Virus record (IMG/VR): IMGVR_UViG_3300025889_000427
Coordinates: 1 to 35,188 of that record
Source: a virus
DNA length: 35,188 bases
Reading direction: 5' to 3' (one strand)
The notes below the pieces were generated by a model that saw only the letters and a program-made list of their open reading frames with translations, was not told where the DNA came from and did no database searches. Each line of letters opens with the position of its first letter. Within the stretch, counting starts at the first letter, position 1. Both the position numbers and the translations under genes were made by a program. Positions 1 through 8,445 of the stretch are shown one piece after another.

Positions 1-38
1 CAGATTTCTTCATGATGTAATTTGATAAAGGGGGGGTT
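1..38 (+). promoter_or_regulatory. Leader of the terminase operon with an unusual poly-G ribosome binding site
   Basis: The 38 bases before the terminase small subunit hold a run of seven G after AAA (positions about 29-37) ending two bases before the ATG at 39. This is a strong but unusually G-rich Shine-Dalgarno region in an otherwise AT-rich genome. No promoter can be assigned because the upstream DNA, if the map is circular, is the AT-rich tract at the other end of the window. Confidence 0.5.
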
Positions 39-509
39 ATGAATAAAAAACCGCCAGAACTTCATATCGTTGATGGCACAACTCCACGAAAAGGCATGCC
101 TTCATCATTGCCTGACAATTTGAAAAAACGCATTCCAAAAGCAGAATGGGTGGATGACCCTGCTTCTTGGAATAAATCAAAATTTATAGAAGAAACGGCA
201 AACTTTCTTTATGAGGTATATGGGATTGGCAATGATCAAGATAAACATGCTCTAGCAATGTTGGCTGATCATATTGATACTTATGTGCAATGTAGTAAAG
301 CCATAAAAAAAGGCGGCGTTATTACCACATTCAATAATGGTCAAACAGTTGGTCCAAATCCTTATTTATCTGTTCGCAATAAAACAACAACTCTTATAAT
401 ACAATTAATGAATGAACTTGGCTTGACACCAAGAAGTAGATTGTCTGCTGGCAAACAAGAAAACGATAGCCCACTTGCGCAATTTCTTAAAGGTCCATTG
501 GCTCAATGA
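39..509 (+). CDS. terS: Terminase small subunit, P27 family-like
   Basis: This 156-residue protein is probably the DNA-recognition subunit of the packaging motor. The N-terminal segment is proline- and lysine-rich (PPELHIVDGTTPRKGMP), as in P27-type small terminases. A helical central region carries the ADHIDTY...SKAIKKGG stretch and the ITTFNNGQTVGPNPYLSVRNK stretch that in this family precedes the oligomerisation helices. The C-terminus contains LGLTPRSRL, a typical P27 ending. It lies directly before the large terminase and its stop overlaps the next ATG by four bases (ATGA), which implies translational coupling. The start is set by the poly-G ribosome binding site two bases upstream. Confidence 0.9.
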   Translation: MNKKPPELHIVDGTTPRKGMPSSLPDNLKKRIPKAEWVDDPASWNKSKFIEETANFLYEVYGIGNDQDKHALAMLADHIDTYVQCSKAIKKGGVITTFNNGQTVGPNPYLSVRNKTTTLIIQLMNELGLTPRSRLSAGKQENDSPLAQFLKGPLAQ

Positions 510-2179
510 ATTGGCAAGATGGGTTGATCTATGCGACCAATGTATCTAAAGGCGAAATAAATGTTTGTCTAGAAGTTCGATTGGCTTGTCAGCGTTTTCT
601 TAATCAATATGAAAACAAAGAATGGGCATATGTATTTGATGAACGATTCCCGCAGCACGTTTTAAATTTTGCTGCAACACTTGTCCACACCAAAGGTCCA
701 CAAGCTGGACAGTCAATAGTATTAGAACCATTCCAAATTTTTTTGATTTGCGCGGTCTATGGATTTCGCAGCAAAAAAGATTTGACGGTCAGAATGGTTA
801 CAGATGTAATACTTTTTATTCCTCGCAAGGCAGGTAAGTCAACGCTGACTGCTGCTATTGCTTTGTACGAATTGCTATGCGGCGAAACAGGCGCAGAAGT
901 ATTTACGTTGGCAACTAATCGAGAGCAAGCAACGATTGTCTTTGATGCTGCAAAAGGTTTTGTCGAAAATATGCCGACCGAACTAGCATCAATGTTTAAT
1001 CCAAGCAAATATAGTATTGCCAAACGAGGCGATACTCAATCAATGTTTAAGGCATTGAGTCGCGATACTAAAAAAACAGGCGATGGTAAAAATCCGTCTT
1101 GCGTAATTATTGATGAAGCGGCGCAGATTGTAGACCGAAATAGTATTGAAGTATTACATTCGGGCATGGTTGCGCGACAAAATCCATTGCGGATATATAT
1201 TACGACTGCATCGTTTACTAAGGACACAAAATTCTATGAAGATTTTGCATTATATAGATCGATGCTCTACGGCGATGTTACTGATAATCCTCGGTGGTTT
1301 GGCCTTTTGTATGGTCTTGATCTGCATGATGATTGGCATGATCCTAACATTTGGGCTAAGGCTAACCCAATGCACGGTATTTCTGTTTTTGAAAATGCAA
1401 TCCAACAACGAGCCGAAGAAGCCAAACATAAGCCAGCCGCATTAAATGAATTTCTTTGTAAGACATTAAATGTATTTGTATCCGCTAATGAAGCATGGAT
1501 AGATCGCAATCATTGGGATGACGAAAAAAGTATTATTACTGTTCCACGTGAAACGCCAGAAGCAGTCTTTATTGGGTTTGACTTGGCAGCAACGCGCGAC
1601 CTAAACGCTGTTTGCACATTAAAGAGATTTGGCGAATTAGATTATGAGGCGCATTGGAAATTCTTTTTGCCAGAAGAAGGTTTAAGTTTTATTCCAAAGC
1701 ATTATGCCGATGTATTTCGATTGGCTAGACAATCAGGCATTCTAAAAATTACAGAAGGCAATGTAATGGATGACCGAGAAATCTCAGAATATATTAGGCA
1801 AGAGTGTGAAAAGTATGATGTAAAAGAAGTTGGCTACGATGCTTATAACGCGGCATCAATGGTTGCTCGCTTGCATGATTATGGAATACCTGTTAAAAAG
1901 GTTGGGCAAGGCATGGCGGTATTAAACAATCCGTCTAAATACATTGAAAAATTAATTCTAAACAATCAAATAAAACATGATGGCAATCCATTCCTCGGCT
2001 GGCAATTAGGTAACTGCGAGGTCTATACAGATGTAAATGGAAACATTAAAATCCGCAAGAATGAAGCAGACAAAGCGGCAAAAGTTGATGGCATTATTGC
2101 TTTAATTATTGCGGCGCATTGCTCATTGGATAATCCATTTGTATCAAATAGCTTTGGATTCAGAAGTTTTCAGATGTAA
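506..2179 (+). CDS. terL: Terminase large subunit (ATPase and nuclease)
   Basis: This 557-residue protein is the packaging motor and headful or site-specific nuclease. The ATPase domain shows a Walker A-like RKAGKST at residues 107-113 and a Walker B CVIIDEAA around 199-206, with D203 and E204 as the metal and catalytic acids. A coupling-type segment, YITTASF, is near 231. The RNase H-like nuclease domain shows D359 in GFDLAATRDLNAV, D445 in VGYDAYNA and D528 in KVDGIIALII, which are the three expected acidic positions. The length is normal for HK97-type large terminases. It overlaps the small subunit by ATGA and is followed 24 bases later by the portal. Confidence 0.97.
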   Translation: MNWQDGLIYATNVSKGEINVCLEVRLACQRFLNQYENKEWAYVFDERFPQHVLNFAATLVHTKGPQAGQSIVLEPFQIFLICAVYGFRSKKDLTVRMVTDVILFIPRKAGKSTLTAAIALYELLCGETGAEVFTLATNREQATIVFDAAKGFVENMPTELASMFNPSKYSIAKRGDTQSMFKALSRDTKKTGDGKNPSCVIIDEAAQIVDRNSIEVLHSGMVARQNPLRIYITTASFTKDTKFYEDFALYRSMLYGDVTDNPRWFGLLYGLDLHDDWHDPNIWAKANPMHGISVFENAIQQRAEEAKHKPAALNEFLCKTLNVFVSANEAWIDRNHWDDEKSIITVPRETPEAVFIGFDLAATRDLNAVCTLKRFGELDYEAHWKFFLPEEGLSFIPKHYADVFRLARQSGILKITEGNVMDDREISEYIRQECEKYDVKEVGYDAYNAASMVARLHDYGIPVKKVGQGMAVLNNPSKYIEKLILNNQIKHDGNPFLGWQLGNCEVYTDVNGNIKIRKNEADKAAKVDGIIALIIAAHCSLDNPFVSNSFGFRSFQM

Positions 2180-2203
2180 TACATTAGAAAATTTGAGGTA
2201 ATC

Positions 2204-3598
2204 ATGGGATTGTTGGACATTTTCAAAGGCAAAAGCCGCAAGGTAAATGAGGCAAACGTAGTCCTTGGACAGATGCAACTTGGTAATCAGGTTGTTATTG
2301 GTCAGCGCGATTATCAACCCGCCCAACAATTACTCTACGTTACTACATCAAGTCAGACTGTTGCAGGTCGGGTGCTTGATATGTCTGCGCTTACGCGCAA
2401 TTCGACCGTCATGGGTTGCGTAGGCGTAAAGGCTAGAGCCTTATCTCAATGCTCAATTAGTATTATGTCAAAGGCTGAAGATGGCACATTCGTAAATGCC
2501 ATCGCTGACCCTGACGTTGGTAACAGAGATAAGACTAAAGCCAAGCAAGTATTGAATTTATTGCAGAACCCAAACAACTTTCAAAGTCAATATGAGTTCT
2601 GGTATCAATGGTGTATGTGGCAGGACTTGGCTGGCGAATCGTTTACGCTGTTATGGCGCGACAAACAAGACGATAGTTCCAGAACGCCAATCGAGATGTA
2701 TATGCTCGATTCCACCCTTATTACTGTCAAACTATCGGACACACGATATCCGATCTATGTGCTTTCCAGCCCATCATATGGATTCTCAAAAGATCAGCCG
2801 CTTGAGTATTATCAGGTAATGCACATTAAAGAAGCGGCATGGCAAGGATCATCTGGTTTTAATAAAGGTATTTTGGCAACCGAATTAGTTGCGCTTGATC
2901 AAGACATTGATGTCTATGCCAACTTCATTATGCAAAACGGCGCAAAACCGTCTGGTGTTTTTATGACCGATCAGGTTATTCCGGACGCAAAGTATAAGGA
3001 AATTGCGGCGCGTATAAAGGAGGCATGGAATAGTTTAATGGGTAGTCGTGCAAATGATCCAAGCAAACCCGGTCAAGGTATGCTCTTGGATCAAGGTATG
3101 AGATATGAGCCTGTCAAAATGCTGACATTGCAAGATGCTGATGCTGCTGCTTTGAAGTTGCAAACCATGAAACGAATTTGCGGATTGTTTGGAGTGCCGC
3201 CAGCAATGCTAGGTATTGCAGATCAAAAATACAATAATACTCAAACGATGCTTGATGAGTTTTACAAGACCGTCATGTATCCAATGATTATTAATATTGA
3301 GCAAAAATTAAATAAGTCTTTGCTCAAAGGTTATCCCAATTTGTGCATTAGATTTGATACCAAAGACTTTTTAAAAGGCGCGGCTTTGGATCAAATGAAC
3401 TTTGTATCTGCTGGCTTAAATGCAGGTATTATGACAATCAATGAAGCGCGAGAATATTTGAATATGCCGCAGATTGAAGGCGGCGATGAGATTCCACAAG
3501 ACATCAAAAAAGCAGAACCAATACCCGGATCGTCCCCGCAGGACACAGGCGGCGGCGGCGGCAATCAAACTCGGCGAATGAATATTGGTACAAAATGA
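2204..3598 (+). CDS. Portal protein, HK97 family
   Basis: This 464-residue protein probably forms the dodecameric head vertex through which DNA enters. Family features include the N-terminal arm, the MGCVGVKARALSQCSISI helix region, the VMHIKEAAWQGSSGFNKGI segment (typical HIK...G.SP-like loop), the GAKPSGVF motif and the FGVPPAMLGIADQKYNNTQTM stretch that is characteristic of HK97-type portals. The C-terminal tail is low complexity with five consecutive glycines. It sits between the large terminase and the protease, the canonical place. A start with AGGTAATC upstream at 2204 is good. The stop overlaps the next small gene by ATGA. Confidence 0.95.
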   Translation: MGLLDIFKGKSRKVNEANVVLGQMQLGNQVVIGQRDYQPAQQLLYVTTSSQTVAGRVLDMSALTRNSTVMGCVGVKARALSQCSISIMSKAEDGTFVNAIADPDVGNRDKTKAKQVLNLLQNPNNFQSQYEFWYQWCMWQDLAGESFTLLWRDKQDDSSRTPIEMYMLDSTLITVKLSDTRYPIYVLSSPSYGFSKDQPLEYYQVMHIKEAAWQGSSGFNKGILATELVALDQDIDVYANFIMQNGAKPSGVFMTDQVIPDAKYKEIAARIKEAWNSLMGSRANDPSKPGQGMLLDQGMRYEPVKMLTLQDADAAALKLQTMKRICGLFGVPPAMLGIADQKYNNTQTMLDEFYKTVMYPMIINIEQKLNKSLLKGYPNLCIRFDTKDFLKGAALDQMNFVSAGLNAGIMTINEAREYLNMPQIEGGDEIPQDIKKAEPIPGSSPQDTGGGGGNQTRRMNIGTK

Positions 3599-3813
3599 AC
3601 CGAATGAAATTTGCCCTATCAGTTTTGGCTTCACAAATCAAGCCAAGCAATGTTAGACTTCCGGCAATTGAGCCTCCCCATAAGATACAAGATGACAATC
3701 AATCTATTATGAATGGGGTGATAAATGAAGAATGTGACATTCGTCTGCGAAGCGAGGGTGAGCCTCCCATTAAGCGCAAGCGAGGCAGACCAAGAACCAA
3801 GCGGCAAGATTGA
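3595..3813 (+). CDS. Small basic protein between portal and protease, AT-hook-like tail
   Basis: This 72-residue protein is not recognised. It begins on the portal stop (ATGA overlap) and its last 89 bases overlap the protease in another frame. Translational coupling to the portal supports that it is real. The N-terminal half is unremarkable. The C-terminus KRKRGRPRTKRQD is strongly basic and contains an RGRPR core like that of AT-hook DNA-minor-groove binders. Because it lies in the head cluster it could bind packaged DNA or act in assembly, but that is inference. It could also be a non-coding overlap frame; the coupling and the basic motif argue against this. Confidence 0.6.
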   Translation: MNRMKFALSVLASQIKPSNVRLPAIEPPHKIQDDNQSIMNGVINEECDIRLRSEGEPPIKRKRGRPRTKRQD

Positions 3814-4525
3814 AGCAGTAGTAACGACATGGGGTGCGCGTGAAGGCGCAGATGGTCGGCGTTTCAATTACCAGCCTGAAGGTTTTAAAGATTGGATGGA
3901 AGCATTTATGGAAGGCGACAAGCCTCTTCCAATGTTTCTTAATCACAATGATTATGGAATGCCTGTCGGTGAATGGTCAGATTTTGAAATGACTGACGAT
4001 GGCATGAAGGCAAATGGTCGTCTGTATCTAAACACAGTCGGCGGCTCGGACCTCTACCAAATCCTCAAAGAATCGCCCAATATGTTTGGCGGCGTTTCTG
4101 TTGGCGCGTACGCTGACGAATACCAATGGGTCAAAGAAGACGGAACACCAATGACAATTGGCTCTGATGATCCATACGAAGATGGTTATTTTCAAATCAC
4201 TAAAGGTGGTTTGCGCGAAGTGTCAGTGGTTATGTATCCAAACAATCCCAATGCTGAAATCCAAAAGTTGGAAGCCTTTGGCGATGATGGGAAATTAAAT
4301 CCAAGAGTTCTGGAGCGAATCCTGCGTGAAGCGGGACTAGCCAAGAAAGATGCGACTGCCGCATCTAGTATCTTCAAGAAAGTATTGGAACAGCGTGAGG
4401 CTTCCAAGAAATCTGAGGAATCGCCTAGTCGGAGTGAGTCTGATGCGGCAGTAAACGCCGAGGCAATCATGGCTGCATTAGAGCAACGTGAATTGTTGAA
4501 GGCTCTTGAAAAACGTCTTAAATAA
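3725..4525 (+). CDS. Prohead (capsid maturation) protease, HK97 family
   Basis: This 266-residue protein probably cleaves capsid N-termini during head maturation. The serine-protease features are a His in FLNHNDYGMPVGEW (about residue 65), the nucleophile Ser in MFGGVSVGAYADE (about residue 124) and an acidic partner in GLREVSVVMYPNNPNAEI, which match the H, S, E triad pattern of the HK97/U35 group. The C-terminal 80 residues are charged, helical and end in ALEQRELLKALEKRLK, which may be a scaffold-like segment. It overlaps the previous small gene and is followed nine bases later by the capsid gene. Confidence 0.92.
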   Translation: MKNVTFVCEARVSLPLSASEADQEPSGKIEAVVTTWGAREGADGRRFNYQPEGFKDWMEAFMEGDKPLPMFLNHNDYGMPVGEWSDFEMTDDGMKANGRLYLNTVGGSDLYQILKESPNMFGGVSVGAYADEYQWVKEDGTPMTIGSDDPYEDGYFQITKGGLREVSVVMYPNNPNAEIQKLEAFGDDGKLNPRVLERILREAGLAKKDATAASSIFKKVLEQREASKKSEESPSRSESDAAVNAEAIMAALEQRELLKALEKRLK

Positions 4526-4534
4526 GGAACCATC

Positions 4535-5890
4535 ATGTCTATCGAAAAAATTCTAGAAAAAGTTGATGCTATTGAAGCATCTAACATTGCAAAAATTGAG
4601 GAAGTAAAAACTCAGGTTGTTGAAGATGTAACCAAAACCGTTGACGCTGTAAAGTCAGAACTGGCTGAACAAGTTGCGGCTTTGGAAGCAAAGGTTGCAT
4701 CAATCAAATCGCCTGATATTATTCGCGCTCCCCATAAGACTGTTCGCGGTGACGTAAATCGTCGCGTTCGTGAGCAGCTTGCTTCGTTCTACAAAGGCAA
4801 TACTAAGCTGCATCAAGAAATTAAACTGTGGGAATCTGAAGATCAGCATGCTGCTTACCTGCTAGAAGCCTCGGCTTTGACAGGCTCTGGTGCTGGTATT
4901 GGTGGTCGTACTGCTTATGATCCTGTATTCCACAAGCAGCGTCTGCTTAACCCAATGCGTGGCGTTTCTCGCAATGTATCTACTGATGGTTCAACCTATC
5001 AGTTCCGCGCAAAGACTGGCAACGCTGGTGCTGCATGGGGTTATTCAATTCAGAACAACGGTGCAGCCACGACTGAAGCAACAGCCATTTGGCAACTGAA
5101 TATGCAAGATATTAACGTTCAGTTCCCAATTCGTACTGCTGCTCTAGACGATATTGACGGTTTGGAAGCCAATGTTGTTGACGATATGCTGCAAGAGTTT
5201 TCGCAGCAAGAAGGCTTGTCAATGATTTTGAACGATGATCAAGCTGGCTCAACCACAACTGCATACGGTGGTACAAATGGTCTGCGTGGTCTGAATTATT
5301 ATCCCGGCTCAAATGCAACCTACGCTGGCGGCACTATTTCGACTGCGGCTTTTGGCTCTAGCGGTACTGCATCGTCCGATGGTCTGCATGACATTGCGAC
5401 TTACGATCAAACAACGACCAACGGAAATGGCTCGGCTAATAATGTCACCTTTGGCGATATTGTTACCTTCCTCCATTCTTTGCCACAGCAATACTGGTCA
5501 AACGGCAACAAGTTCATCATCAATCCTTTGATGCTTGCTGCTATTCGCGGTCTGGTTGATGACAATGGCACGCCAGTGTTTGAGCGTATGTCGCCTCTGG
5601 TGTACGAAGGCATTGTTGGCAAGCTGATGGGCTACGATGTTGTGGTTAACAGCTATCTGGACAATCCAACTGCTCCAGATGCTTCACCCGGCACAACCAG
5701 TTTGTTCCCAATGTATTTTGGTGACTTTAATCGTGGTCATACCATTGTTGATCGTCTGAGCATGGTGCTGCGTAGATACGAACAGACCCAGCCCGGCTTT
5801 ATTACCTTCTACGGTGAAAAGCGTTTGGCAACGTCTGTTGTTGATCCATTCAGCATTATTCGTTATCGCTCTACTGCAACAGGCGCGTAA
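4535..5890 (+). CDS. Major capsid protein 1, HK97 fold with N-terminal delta domain
   Basis: This 451-residue protein probably forms the main head shell. Residues 1 to about 60 are a heptad-rich coiled coil (delta or scaffolding domain) expected to be removed by the upstream protease. From about residue 115 (LTGSGAGIGGRT) the HK97 capsid body begins, with WQLNMQDINVQFPIRTAALDDIDGLE (spine helix region), the NDDQAGSTTTAYGGTNGLRG loop, INPLMLAAIRGL and a C-terminal YEQTQPGFITFYGEKRLATSVVDPFSIIRYR strand region. Ribosome binding site AAGGAACC precedes the ATG. A terminator hairpin follows after five bases. Codons here are richer in GC than in neighbouring genes, as usual for a highly expressed capsid gene. 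Confidence 0.95.
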   Translation: MSIEKILEKVDAIEASNIAKIEEVKTQVVEDVTKTVDAVKSELAEQVAALEAKVASIKSPDIIRAPHKTVRGDVNRRVREQLASFYKGNTKLHQEIKLWESEDQHAAYLLEASALTGSGAGIGGRTAYDPVFHKQRLLNPMRGVSRNVSTDGSTYQFRAKTGNAGAAWGYSIQNNGAATTEATAIWQLNMQDINVQFPIRTAALDDIDGLEANVVDDMLQEFSQQEGLSMILNDDQAGSTTTAYGGTNGLRGLNYYPGSNATYAGGTISTAAFGSSGTASSDGLHDIATYDQTTTNGNGSANNVTFGDIVTFLHSLPQQYWSNGNKFIINPLMLAAIRGLVDDNGTPVFERMSPLVYEGIVGKLMGYDVVVNSYLDNPTAPDASPGTTSLFPMYFGDFNRGHTIVDRLSMVLRRYEQTQPGFITFYGEKRLATSVVDPFSIIRYRSTATGA

Positions 5891-5895
5891 AAAAG

Positions 5896-5919
5896 TGGGG
5901 AGGGAAACCTCCCCATTTT
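5896..5919 (+). terminator. Intrinsic terminator between the two capsid genes
   Basis: An eight-base-pair perfect stem TGGGGAGG / CCTCCCCA closes a GAAA tetraloop and is followed by TTTTG. It begins five bases after the first capsid stop codon. The short T tract suggests partial rather than complete termination, which would let less RNA reach the second capsid gene. Confidence 0.85.
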
Positions 5920-5942
5920 GTATAACTATTAAGGAAGATCAA

Positions 5943-6965
5943 ATGAGTGCAAATCAAAAAATTCTTGACGGAATCAAATTGTCTTTGCGCGAAAATCGCA
6001 AAGTAACAATTGATCTGAGTGAGGCATCTACCTTGACCGGATCAGGTCTTGATATTGGTGGTCGCACTCACTTTGATGATGCTTTTGCAAAACTGCGATA
6101 TGCAAACCCATTTCGCATGGGCGCACGAAATATTAAAACGCCGAATATGTCGGCAGTTCAATTTGTAGCAAAAACAGGTAACGCCACAAATCAAACAAAT
6201 CCTTGGGGTTATACATTTACTCCAAATAGCGGAACACCAAATACAGCAACATCCATTTGGCAATTGCCTGCTCGAGTTATTACTGCACAGTTACCAATTC
6301 GTATTGCAGCATTAGAAGATATTAATGGTCTGCAATCTGAATTAATTGAAGATATGACATTGGAATTTGGTCAGCAAGAAGCCTATTCAATGGCATTGAA
6401 TGACGATCAATCTGGAAGTACAACAACCGCATATGGCGGCACAGACGGTTTGCGCGGTTTGGATTATTACACATCAAATACTGCATCTGCTTTTGGCAGC
6501 AGCGGCACAGCAATGACTGATGGTATTCATGACATTGCAACTGTATCGCTTGGAGGTTCCGCTATTACCTACAATAAAGTTGTAGATATTGCTAACGCTT
6601 TGCCAGCGCAATATTGGGGTTTGCCAACAACAGCATGGCACATGACTCCAACAATGATTCAAACTTTGCGCCAATTAAAAGACTTACAAGGTTTGCCCTT
6701 ATTCCTTGATGGCGGCGAGCCAATGGAAGAAGGTGCATTGTGTTCTATTTTTGGTTGGCCTGTTATTCCTAATCCTTACTTGAGTTCAGCCTTTCCAATT
6801 TATCTTGCTAATTGGGATCGATTTATGACTATTGCAGATGTGGAAGAAATGTCAATTCAAATGATGGATCAAACGGCTCCGGGTTTCATCACAATGTATG
6901 CTGAGAAGCGCATGGTGTCGACTGTAAAAGACCCGTTTGCTGGTGTTCGTGCAAGTGCAGCGTAA
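5943..6965 (+). CDS. Second HK97-fold capsid protein, paralog lacking the delta domain
   Basis: This 340-residue protein is a clear paralog of the preceding capsid protein. Shared segments include LTGSG-x-x-IGGRT, VAKTGNA/RAKTGNA, ATSIWQLP, QLPIRIAALEDINGLQ, LNDDQSGSTTTAYGGTDGLRGL, AFGSSGTAMTDGIHDIA, LPAQYW and PGFITMYAEKRMVSTVKDPF. Its LTGSG is at residue 31 against 115 in the first copy, so the whole coiled-coil delta domain is absent. The start at 5943 has AAGGAAG upstream and lies after the terminator; an upstream in-frame ATG at 5814 falls inside the first capsid gene and is rejected. It could be a minor or vertex capsid subunit, or an expression-tuned second shell protein. Confidence 0.93.
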   Translation: MSANQKILDGIKLSLRENRKVTIDLSEASTLTGSGLDIGGRTHFDDAFAKLRYANPFRMGARNIKTPNMSAVQFVAKTGNATNQTNPWGYTFTPNSGTPNTATSIWQLPARVITAQLPIRIAALEDINGLQSELIEDMTLEFGQQEAYSMALNDDQSGSTTTAYGGTDGLRGLDYYTSNTASAFGSSGTAMTDGIHDIATVSLGGSAITYNKVVDIANALPAQYWGLPTTAWHMTPTMIQTLRQLKDLQGLPLFLDGGEPMEEGALCSIFGWPVIPNPYLSSAFPIYLANWDRFMTIADVEEMSIQMMDQTAPGFITMYAEKRMVSTVKDPFAGVRASAA

Positions 6966-6975
6966 AGGATAAGTC

Positions 6976-7644
6976 ATGGCTGTTGAGAATCAAACACTCG
7001 CGCCGTTTTATGCAAATCAGCGCAATCCGTTTAACTATGCAAAAGTTGAACAGATCAGCCGCGACTTAACAACAGGCTGGTTGACGCTTGAAGATATTAC
7101 GCAACAAATAAATTTGTTTGATGATGAGAGCCAAGATTCCTATCTTGAATCGCTTGAACTAGCAGTCCGTATGGCGATTGAAGATTATCTTGGTATGGCA
7201 ATTTTCCCTACGCAGTACAAAATTTATTACCCAAATTTTGGTTTGTATAACAGCGCAGTTTATCTTGACCTTCCTGAAGTATCACAAGCAAATCAAGGTT
7301 GCGTTGGAGTAGTAATAAATAAAGTGGAGTGCTATACAACCTCAAACACAGTTCCAGTTGTAATTGATCAAAATGAATATTCATATGACCCAACTGGCAA
7401 TCAGGTGATATTAAATGCTTTGCCAAATACTTTGAATCAACAAGTTGCAAATCCGGTAGTTGTAACCTATACGCAAAACAGAAGTCCAATTGCAAATTAT
7501 CCGGTGGTCAAACAAGCAGGATTATTGCTGTTTACTCACTTGTATAACAATCGTTCAACTGTTGGCGATACAGTAGGAATTAAAGCAGAAATACCTTTTG
7601 GCACTCAAGCATTATTGCGACCATATAAAACTTTGGTGATGTAA
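6976..7644 (+). CDS. Head-tail connector, gp6-like adaptor
   Basis: This 222-residue protein probably forms the adaptor ring below the portal. The helical segment LTLEDITQQINLFDDESQDSYLESLELAVRMAIEDYLG, starting around residue 35, is typical of the DNA packaging / gp6-like (Phage_connect) family, including the short hydrophobic end of helix 1 and the DYLG turn. The middle is beta-rich. It follows the second capsid gene by 10 bases with ribosome binding site AAAGGATAAG, and its stop overlaps the next ATG by one base. Expected position and size support the call. Confidence 0.85.
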   Translation: MAVENQTLAPFYANQRNPFNYAKVEQISRDLTTGWLTLEDITQQINLFDDESQDSYLESLELAVRMAIEDYLGMAIFPTQYKIYYPNFGLYNSAVYLDLPEVSQANQGCVGVVINKVECYTTSNTVPVVIDQNEYSYDPTGNQVILNALPNTLNQQVANPVVVTYTQNRSPIANYPVVKQAGLLLFTHLYNNRSTVGDTVGIKAEIPFGTQALLRPYKTLVM

Positions 7645-7988
7645 TGACAATTGTTCGGTATGAAAACATTACTATTAATAACGTCACTAATGGCGTTGAT
7701 AGTATTGGGCAATATACTCAGACAATTACAGAATGGTTTAAGACAAGAGCATTAACGCATGACGTAGCGAATAGCGTAAGAATTTCCGAGCGTTATAGAG
7801 TGTATTCTGACTTAGTAAATTTTGAAGTTAATTACACTCCAAATACAAAATTGATTGTTGATAATCAGAACAATTACAGCATTACATGGCGTAATCATGA
7901 TTGGCGTATTACTGATGTGCGAGAATCAAATAATAGAATGAAGGTTACTTTTTTGTGTTACAGAAATGATCCGGACACTAAAGTATGA
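7644..7988 (+). CDS. Head closure / head-tail joining protein
   Basis: This 114-residue protein probably seals the head and provides the tail docking surface. It has the small beta-barrel profile of the SPP1 gp16 / HK97 gp7-like group, with the family-like pattern ...NYSITWRNHDWRITDVRESNNRMKVTFLCYR near the C-terminus (residues about 75-108). It starts one base into the end of the connector gene and overlaps the next gene by four bases, so the three connector genes form a coupled unit. Assignment rests on position and the C-terminal motif. Confidence 0.75.
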   Translation: MTIVRYENITINNVTNGVDSIGQYTQTITEWFKTRALTHDVANSVRISERYRVYSDLVNFEVNYTPNTKLIVDNQNNYSITWRNHDWRITDVRESNNRMKVTFLCYRNDPDTKV

Positions 7989-8407
7989 GCGTACAGCAAA
8001 ACCCGTTTCAATATGCCGAGTGCATCCAATATCAATTGGCTGGCATTGTTGATCCTGTTCCTGTATATGCTTCATTTAATAGAAATTGGGCTACACAAAC
8101 AAGGTTTGTAACGTGGCAATTGCGTAACATCCATCAGCCTGTTTATACTGGACAAACGCAAAGTAACAAAGGCATTGATAGACCGATTTTTCAAATCTCT
8201 GTGTTTACAAAAGACATGGACGATGCGTTTAATTTGTCTAATACGATATTACAGGATTTGCATGGTTACTCTGGGGTATTCGGCGATCCCGCTGGCTCTG
8301 GATTTTTCATTGCAAAGGCAGATGTAGTTTGGCTTTACAACACATATGATGACGATATTGGTATGAACCAGATTATTCTGGATTGCACCATTGACGTTCC
8401 CACATAA
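7985..8407 (+). CDS. Tail terminator / tail completion protein (DUF3168-like)
   Basis: This 140-residue protein probably caps the growing tail tube and joins it to the head. The N-terminal MSVQQNPFQYAECIQYQLAGIVDPVPVYAS and central RPIFQISVFTKDMDDAFNLSNTILQDLHGYSGVF resemble the tail terminator fold, where a strand-helix with D-x-A...AN.I...L pattern is common. The C-terminal DIGMNQIILDCTIDVPT is strand-like. It is coupled to the upstream head closure gene by ATGA and stands directly before the tail tube gene, the usual place. Family membership is inferred and not certain. Confidence 0.7.
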   Translation: MSVQQNPFQYAECIQYQLAGIVDPVPVYASFNRNWATQTRFVTWQLRNIHQPVYTGQTQSNKGIDRPIFQISVFTKDMDDAFNLSNTILQDLHGYSGVFGDPAGSGFFIAKADVVWLYNTYDDDIGMNQIILDCTIDVPT

Positions 8408-8445
8408 GACAAGATCGATTAAACTTTTCTTAGAGGAAAATTAAA

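Noticed and set aside
3235-3242. ATAATACT in the portal gene as a promoter element
   Set aside because: The octamer also occurs in coding sequence by chance in an AT-rich genome, so on its own it does not mark promoters; this lowers the weight of the copies near early genes.
4192-4587. 131-codon minus-strand reading frame opposite the protease end
   Set aside because: It mirrors a well-supported coding gene, has no ribosome binding site and gives a low-complexity Ser/Ala/Arg-rich product.
5814-5942. Longer start of the second capsid protein at 5814
   Set aside because: It would begin inside the first capsid gene and run through the terminator stem; the ATG at 5943 has a good ribosome binding site and fits the paralog alignment.
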